A stretch of DNA of 28,589 bases from an uncultured Campylobacter sp. (GTDB taxonomy: Bacteria; Campylobacterota; Campylobacteria; Campylobacterales; Campylobacteraceae): positions 1 through 28,589 of the forward strand of contig NZ_CALIBH010000238.1 of NCBI RefSeq assembly GCF_938045775.1. Reading direction: 5' to 3'. The translations under genes were made by a program, and so were the position numbers. Each line of letters opens with the position of its first letter. Positions within the stretch are counted from its first letter, which is position 1. A model generated the notes under the pieces. It made no database searches, was not told the DNA's origin, and saw nothing but the letters and a program-made list of their open reading frames with translations. Of the stretch, positions 24,631-28,589 are shown piece by piece.

Positions 24631-24646
24631 TATAAAAGGAGCCTAG

Positions 24647-25570
24647 ATGCAAAAACCACAAAAAATAATTCCGCAATCCGGTAGCAACAAATACGAACGC
24701 ATAAACGAAATAGCTGCCTTAATTAGCAGAAAACCCCATTCCATCTCCGAGCTCGCGGAAAAATTTGGAGTTTGCACCAAAACTATCCAAAGAGACCTTT
24801 ACGAAGTACTAGTGAAAAATGGAGCTGTAAGAAACGGCAGGATGTGGAGCATAGATAAAACTAAAATCAAAGATGGCTTAGATCAGGAGGAACGCACCGT
24901 CATAAATATCCTCGATAACATCTCAAAAACCATGGGCGCAAATTTTTACTCAAAGGCTCACGTTTTGCTAGAACAGATCACAAACCGGCTAAATCATCCG
25001 ATTTTAACAAATATAAGCAGCGAAAAATTAAGTGAAGATGACTTTATAAATTTCGAACTGCTTGAAAACGCTATCAAAAAGAGAAGCTTGGTGCAGTGCG
25101 AATACGCCGGTTTTAAATTTAAGATAAAGCCACTAAAACTAGCGATGTTTGACGGATTTTGGTATTTGCTATTTTTAGATACGAATAAAAATGATACCTT
25201 TAAGAAATTCCACTTAAAAAGCATCACAAATATTAGAATTCTTGAGGAGAAATTTAAATTAGACGCCACGATAGAGGAGAGGATTAAAAATATAAACTCC
25301 GCCTGGGCAACGCTAGATAAGCCAAATACCGCTAGAGCGCTTTTAGCTCCGCAGATAAAGAAATATTTCGAGAGAAAACCCTACGCTAAGCAGAGCATAA
25401 CAGGACTTGATGCCGATGGCTCGGTCGTAATCGATATAGAATTTACTAATTTAATGGAGATAAAGCCGCTTATTTACTACTTCATTCCGTTTATCAAAGT
25501 GCTAGAACCAAAGGAGTTAGCCGATACGATAAAAGATGAAATAGAAAGGTATTTAGAAGAGATAAAATGA
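24647..25570 (+). CDS. HTH-WYL transcriptional regulator
   Basis: A 307-residue regulator. Residues ~18-70 are a DeoR-type helix-turn-helix (SISELAEKFGVCTKTIQRDL). The WYL domain follows near 140-205 with the AMFDGFWYLLFLD motif and an FHLKSITNIRIL strand, and the C-terminal WCX extension is near 240-307 (PLIYYFIPFIKVLEP). WYL regulators such as BrxR and CapW control anti-phage systems, and many sense nucleic acids or nucleotides. The 18-bp dyad just upstream is a natural operator for it. It overlaps the macro-domain gene by 4 bases (ATGA), a coupled pair. It could repress the WYL-macro unit or act more widely on the island. Confidence 0.92.
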   Translation: MQKPQKIIPQSGSNKYERINEIAALISRKPHSISELAEKFGVCTKTIQRDLYEVLVKNGAVRNGRMWSIDKTKIKDGLDQEERTVINILDNISKTMGANFYSKAHVLLEQITNRLNHPILTNISSEKLSEDDFINFELLENAIKKRSLVQCEYAGFKFKIKPLKLAMFDGFWYLLFLDTNKNDTFKKFHLKSITNIRILEEKFKLDATIEERIKNINSAWATLDKPNTARALLAPQIKKYFERKPYAKQSITGLDADGSVVIDIEFTNLMEIKPLIYYFIPFIKVLEPKELADTIKDEIERYLEEIK

Positions 25571-26106
25571 AAATTTCATATGAAATAAAGATAATATTTG
25601 GCGATTTATTGGACGCACAAGCGGATTATCTGATAAATCCTTCAAATACGGCGATGCTGCTTGGCAGCGGTGTGTCTATGGCTTTTAAGAGGCATTGCGG
25701 TGAGGCGCTAGAAAAATACATGCAAGAACAACTAAAAATAAGAGAGATAAGGCAAGGTGATGTCGTCAAAACCGCCTCAAATCACGCAAACTTTCCATTT
25801 GTATTACATGCAGCCATTATGAATTACACCGATAGATCAAAGTATAAAAAGCCGAGCTTAGATACTATCACGCAAATTTTAAATAATTTGCAAGAAATAA
25901 TCTTGCAAGATCAAAGCAAGCATATAAAAATAGCTCTGCCTCTGATGGGATGCGGAGTGGGTGGACTAGATAAGCGCGAGGTGATCAGCGAATACAAATG
26001 CTTTTTCAAACAAAATTTAGACGCAGAAAAAGAATGTGAAGTAGAAATTTACGGATTTAGTGAAAGTGATTTTAGATTATTGAAAGAAATTATGACAAAA
26101 AGCTAA
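25567..26106 (+). CDS. Macro-domain protein
   Basis: A 179-residue macrodomain, the fold that binds or hydrolyses ADP-ribose and derivatives. Motifs: GDLLDAQADYLINPSNT (about 13-29) with the adenine-contacting Asp and the NPSN loop, GSGVSMAF (phosphate loop, about 33-40; often GGGV in others), and ALPLMGCGVGGLDKREV (about 118-134), the second phosphate-binding loop. The NPSN variant differs from the common NAAN of MacroD-type hydrolases. It overlaps the WYL gene by 4 bases. With the Sir2 protein two genes upstream, it suggests ADP-ribose formed from NAD is handled by the cluster. No ADP-ribosyltransferase fold other than the Sir2 is visible. Confidence 0.9.
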   Translation: MKISYEIKIIFGDLLDAQADYLINPSNTAMLLGSGVSMAFKRHCGEALEKYMQEQLKIREIRQGDVVKTASNHANFPFVLHAAIMNYTDRSKYKKPSLDTITQILNNLQEIILQDQSKHIKIALPLMGCGVGGLDKREVISEYKCFFKQNLDAEKECEVEIYGFSESDFRLLKEIMTKS

Positions 26107-26233
26107 ATTTGCTTGTTTGGCTGCAGATATAAGGCGTGCTGCCGATATGCGAGTAGAGCCGCGAAATACAATTAATTTATTGCGCTAAATTATATTTTAT
26201 AGAATTCAGCTGCTAAAATTTTATAAATTTAAC

Positions 26234-26791
26234 TCAAATTTCTAAAATATTAAGCTTCAGACTTGAATTATAAATCGTGCAATCGCCGATTTTATCAATA
26301 TCTAAAAGCGGATTATGCACGTGTCCGCAAAGGATTATTTTTGCCTTTAAAAGCCCGTACTTCAGCGCTCTAAAAAGTTCTTTATCGCCAAAATCTCTGC
26401 CGCGCTCTATGGACGTTTGCGTATGTGCGGGCGGAATATGCGTAAGTAGCACGTCGCACTCTGCAAAATCCAAAATATCCGCGCAGAGATAAGGAGCGCA
26501 GCCAAATTTAATACCCTCAAGCGTCTTAATATCGCCATCCGCATAAATATTAGACGCTCGTATCCAAGAAATGTCGCCAGACTCACTCACGTCATGATTT
26601 CCGCTACATACAAAGATAGGCTTTTTAAAATTTTCTAACCACCGCTTCACCCACGCTTTTTGTCCTATGATATCTTTTTGGTTTGTGTCTATCAGATCGC
26701 CGCTTATGCAACAAATGTCAAATTCTAAGCTTAAAATTCGATCAAATTTAGCTTTATCGAAATGCAGATCACTCGTATGTAGAATTTTCAT
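26234..26791 (-). CDS. Calcineurin-like metallophosphoesterase
   Basis: A 185-residue phosphoesterase of the calcineurin-like fold. The five metal-ligand motifs are in order: TSDLHFD (Asp8, His10), GDLID (about 32-36), CSGNHD (about 61-66), LTHIPP (about 116-121) and GHVH (about 155-158). Such single-domain enzymes act on a wide range of phosphoesters, from nucleotides to proteins, so no substrate is assigned. It is convergent with the macro-domain gene across 127 bases that hold no obvious terminator. No strong ribosome site is visible before ATG 26791. It lies between the island and hcp and need not belong to either. Confidence 0.9.
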   Translation of the reverse strand: MKILHTSDLHFDKAKFDRILSLEFDICCISGDLIDTNQKDIIGQKAWVKRWLENFKKPIFVCSGNHDVSESGDISWIRASNIYADGDIKTLEGIKFGCAPYLCADILDFAECDVLLTHIPPAHTQTSIERGRDFGDKELFRALKYGLLKAKIILCGHVHNPLLDIDKIGDCTIYNSSLKLNILEI

Positions 26792-27000
26792 AACGTTTTT
26801 GGACTACCGCTTTTATATAATTTAGAAACCTTGCTCGCTAACGATTTTAACTTCTCTTTCATTACTTATCCGTTTTTTGTAATTCCGCGCATTATATCTG
26901 AATTTAAGTAGCCATATTCCCGTTATAAGTGAAATTGAAGCAATTTATAAAATTTAAAATTCTCATTTTGTAAATAAATTTGATAAAATTTAGCCATTTA

Positions 27001-27014
27001 TTGATTATAATCAA
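27001..27014 (+). promoter_or_regulatory. FNR/CRP-family operator for hcp
   Basis: TTGATTATAATCAA, a perfect TTGAT-N4-ATCAA box. Its centre (27007.5) is 41.5 bases before 27049, the start point predicted from the -10 at 27037-27042, the standard class II activator spacing. The regulator could be an FNR- or HcpR-type protein sensing low oxygen or NO stress. Confidence 0.75.
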
Positions 27015-27036
27015 TTTTTTTGCCTAAATAAAATCT

Positions 27037-27042
27037 TAAAAT
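27037..27042 (+). promoter_or_regulatory. -10 element for hcp
   Basis: TAAAAT; no good -35, as expected for an activated promoter. The leader would be about 24 bases with AAAGGA before ATG 27073. Confidence 0.55.
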
Positions 27043-27072
27043 TACCAACTAAATTTTTTATAAAGGATTTCT

Positions 27073-28401
27073 ATGAGCGACAATCTAGAGATGTTCTGTC
27101 ATCAATGCCAAATGAGCGCGCCCGAGGGCTGCGGCGCCAAGGGCCAAGACCGCGGCACCTGTGGCAAAAATTCCACATTAAGCCTGCTTCAAGACACTAT
27201 GGTTTTCGGACTTAAGGGTCTTAGCGCCTACCGCCACCACGCCCGTGAGCTCGGCGCCGATACTAGCGCGGTCGATACCGTTATAGGCGATACGCTGTAT
27301 TTCACGCTGACGAACTCAAATTTTAACTTCGACGAGCATATCGCGCAGCTAATGGCCGTCGGAAGCGCGGGCGTGCAGATGATGGATATCTTAAGCGAGG
27401 CGCATACTGCAAAATTCGGCGTACCAACCCCGGTTAAGGTAAGCCAAAACAAGGTCGAGGGCAAAGCGATTTTGGTTAGCGGCCACAACCTGCACGCTCT
27501 TGAGGCGCTGCTAAAAGCGACCGAGGGCAAGGGCATCAACATCTATACCCATTCCGAGATGCTTCCTGCGCACGGTTACCCGGAGCTTCGCAAGTATCCG
27601 CATCTAAAGGGCAACGTCGGCAAGGCGTGGTTCGATCAGACCAAGCTTTTTAACGAATTTAAGGGCGCTATTTTGATGACCACGAACTGCATCGTGCCGC
27701 TTCGCTCGTCCTGTAGCTACGCGGACAGGCTCTTTGGCTACTCTATCGCGGGCACGGACGGCGTCAAACATATCCAAAACGACGATTTTACGCCGCTTAT
27801 CGAGTGCGCGCTTGCGTGCGGCGACGTGAGTATGGACAGCGACGAGAGCTTAGTAACGGGCGGACACTATAAGACGATTTTAAGCCTTGCGCCGCAAATT
27901 TTAGACGCGATCAAATCGGGCAAAATCCGCCGCTTTTTCGTCATCGCAGGCTGCGACGCGCCGGGCAAAGGACGCGAGTATTACCGCGAGCTAGCGCTTA
28001 GCCTGCCGAAGGACTGCGTGATTTTGACCTCCAGCTGCGGCAAATTCCGCTTCAACGACGTGGATTTCGGAAACGTGCCCGGCACCGAGCTTCCGCGCTA
28101 TATCGACCTTGGTCAGTGCAACGACAGCAATGGCGCGGTCAAGATCGCCCTTGCGCTTAGCGAGGCTACGGGCATCGCGGTAAACGATCTGCCGGTCTCG
28201 ATAGTGCTGATGTGGATGGAGCAAAAGGCGGTCATCATCCTGCTTGCGCTATTTAGCCTTGGTGTTAAGAATATCAACGTAGGCCCTACGGTGCCTGAGT
28301 TTTTCAACGACGAAATTTTGGGCTTTTTGGTGCAAAATTTCGGACTTCGTCTAATAAGCGGCGACGCGCAGGCAGATCTGAAATACTTCCTGGGCGAATA
28401 A
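27073..28401 (+). CDS. hcp: Hybrid cluster protein (hydroxylamine/NO reductase), short form
   Basis: Hybrid cluster protein, which reduces nitric oxide (and hydroxylamine in vitro) and protects against nitrosative stress. The N-terminal cluster cysteines are Cys9, Cys12, Cys20 and Cys30 (C-x2-C-x7-C-x9-C). Hybrid-cluster ligands can be placed: a His in SGHNLHALEALL, a Cys in TTNCIVP, then Cys in AGCDAPG, SSCGKFRF and DLGQCND, and the Glu/Lys of WMEQKAV. The 442-residue length is about 100 short of the usual class I/II proteins and fits the class III form that lacks the second helical bundle. No hcr reductase gene follows; a terminator does. An FNR/CRP-type box at the correct spacing controls it. 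Confidence 0.95.
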   Translation: MSDNLEMFCHQCQMSAPEGCGAKGQDRGTCGKNSTLSLLQDTMVFGLKGLSAYRHHARELGADTSAVDTVIGDTLYFTLTNSNFNFDEHIAQLMAVGSAGVQMMDILSEAHTAKFGVPTPVKVSQNKVEGKAILVSGHNLHALEALLKATEGKGINIYTHSEMLPAHGYPELRKYPHLKGNVGKAWFDQTKLFNEFKGAILMTTNCIVPLRSSCSYADRLFGYSIAGTDGVKHIQNDDFTPLIECALACGDVSMDSDESLVTGGHYKTILSLAPQILDAIKSGKIRRFFVIAGCDAPGKGREYYRELALSLPKDCVILTSSCGKFRFNDVDFGNVPGTELPRYIDLGQCNDSNGAVKIALALSEATGIAVNDLPVSIVLMWMEQKAVIILLALFSLGVKNINVGPTVPEFFNDEILGFLVQNFGLRLISGDAQADLKYFLGE

Positions 28402-28421
28402 ATTTCATAGCGAGGCAAATC

Positions 28422-28464
28422 GGGTAAATTTAAAATTCGGCAAAGCTCCGATTTAAATTTACCC
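28422..28464 (+). terminator. Intrinsic terminator after hcp
   Basis: Arms at 28422-28440 (GGGTAAATTTAAA then ATTCGG) and 28448-28464 (CCGATTTAAATTTACCC) pair over 17 bp with a 2-base bulge, 7-base loop, followed by TTTATA. It lies 20 bases past the hcp stop. It is AT-rich and may work in both directions. The 125 bases after it show no gene. Confidence 0.8.
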
Positions 28465-28589
28465 TTTATACGTATACGGCGGTTTTAATAGATCTAGCCG
28501 ATCCGCGGCTATTTTGCGCCCGACGCTCATATTTAAATTTCACGACTATGCCGTCCTTCTTAATTTAAATTTTAAAATCATATAATCTC

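Noticed and set aside
15518..26233. Integrative element inserted at tRNA-Asn
   Set aside because: No integrase gene and no visible copy of the tRNA 3' end beyond the island. The tRNA-adjacent position alone is not enough.

Overview
This window looks like a chromosomal segment of a Campylobacter species (Campylobacterota), probably one of the higher-GC oral or rumen types such as the C. gracilis, C. rectus or C. showae group. The evidence is the ubiquitous AAATTTTAAA-type spacer words, the AAGGAG ribosome sites with TATAAT-like -10 boxes and no clear -35, and the gene order pyrE-frr-secG / Bax-1 family protein / carbonic anhydrase / MscS channel, which I remember as the C. jejuni arrangement. 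The species is a guess; no marker gene settles it.

Layout. 1-3687 (minus strand): housekeeping genes rnhB, an RDD membrane protein, pyrE, frr, secG and a Bax-inhibitor-1 family protein. 3819-7464 (plus strand): a compact run with overlapping junctions: beta carbonic anhydrase, a large MscS-type channel, an unannotated 57-residue protein with 30 acidic and no basic residues, and a divergent Fe/Mn superoxide dismutase-like protein with an altered active site. 7465-8843: about 1.4 kb with no credible gene, holding perfect inverted repeats and a degenerate array of roughly 22 bp units. 8844-14241 (minus strand): an exported MORN_2-repeat protein, an AT-rich orphan, a hypoxanthine-DNA glycosylase-like enzyme, moeA and a YajR-like MFS transporter. 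14332-15592 (plus strand): rdgB and six tRNA genes (Pro, His, Arg, Arg, Leu, Asn). 15841-26106 (plus strand): an eight-gene accessory island. 26234-26791 (minus strand): a metallophosphoesterase. 27073-28401 (plus strand): a short hybrid cluster protein with a well-placed FNR/CRP-type operator, closed by a strong terminator.

The accessory island is the most interesting part. In order it encodes a double AAA+ ATPase, a DUF262 protein without a nuclease domain, a DUF262-DUF1524 (GmrSD-like) protein, a Cas4-like nuclease fused to a DEDD exonuclease (DUF2779), a PD-(D/E)XK nuclease, a Sir2-family NAD-dependent enzyme, an HTH-WYL regulator and a macro-domain protein. No integrase, transposase, methyltransferase or CRISPR array is visible. 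The content (ATP-driven remodelling, DUF262 nuclease chemistry, three nuclease folds, NAD/ADP-ribose chemistry, WYL control) is what is usually found in anti-phage islands, and I do not recognise the whole set as a named system. Whether it is one system or several neighbouring ones cannot be decided from one sequence. An 18-bp perfect dyad just before the WYL gene is a likely operator. The DUF2779 gene appears to lack a canonical start codon in front of its conserved, cysteine-bearing N-terminus.
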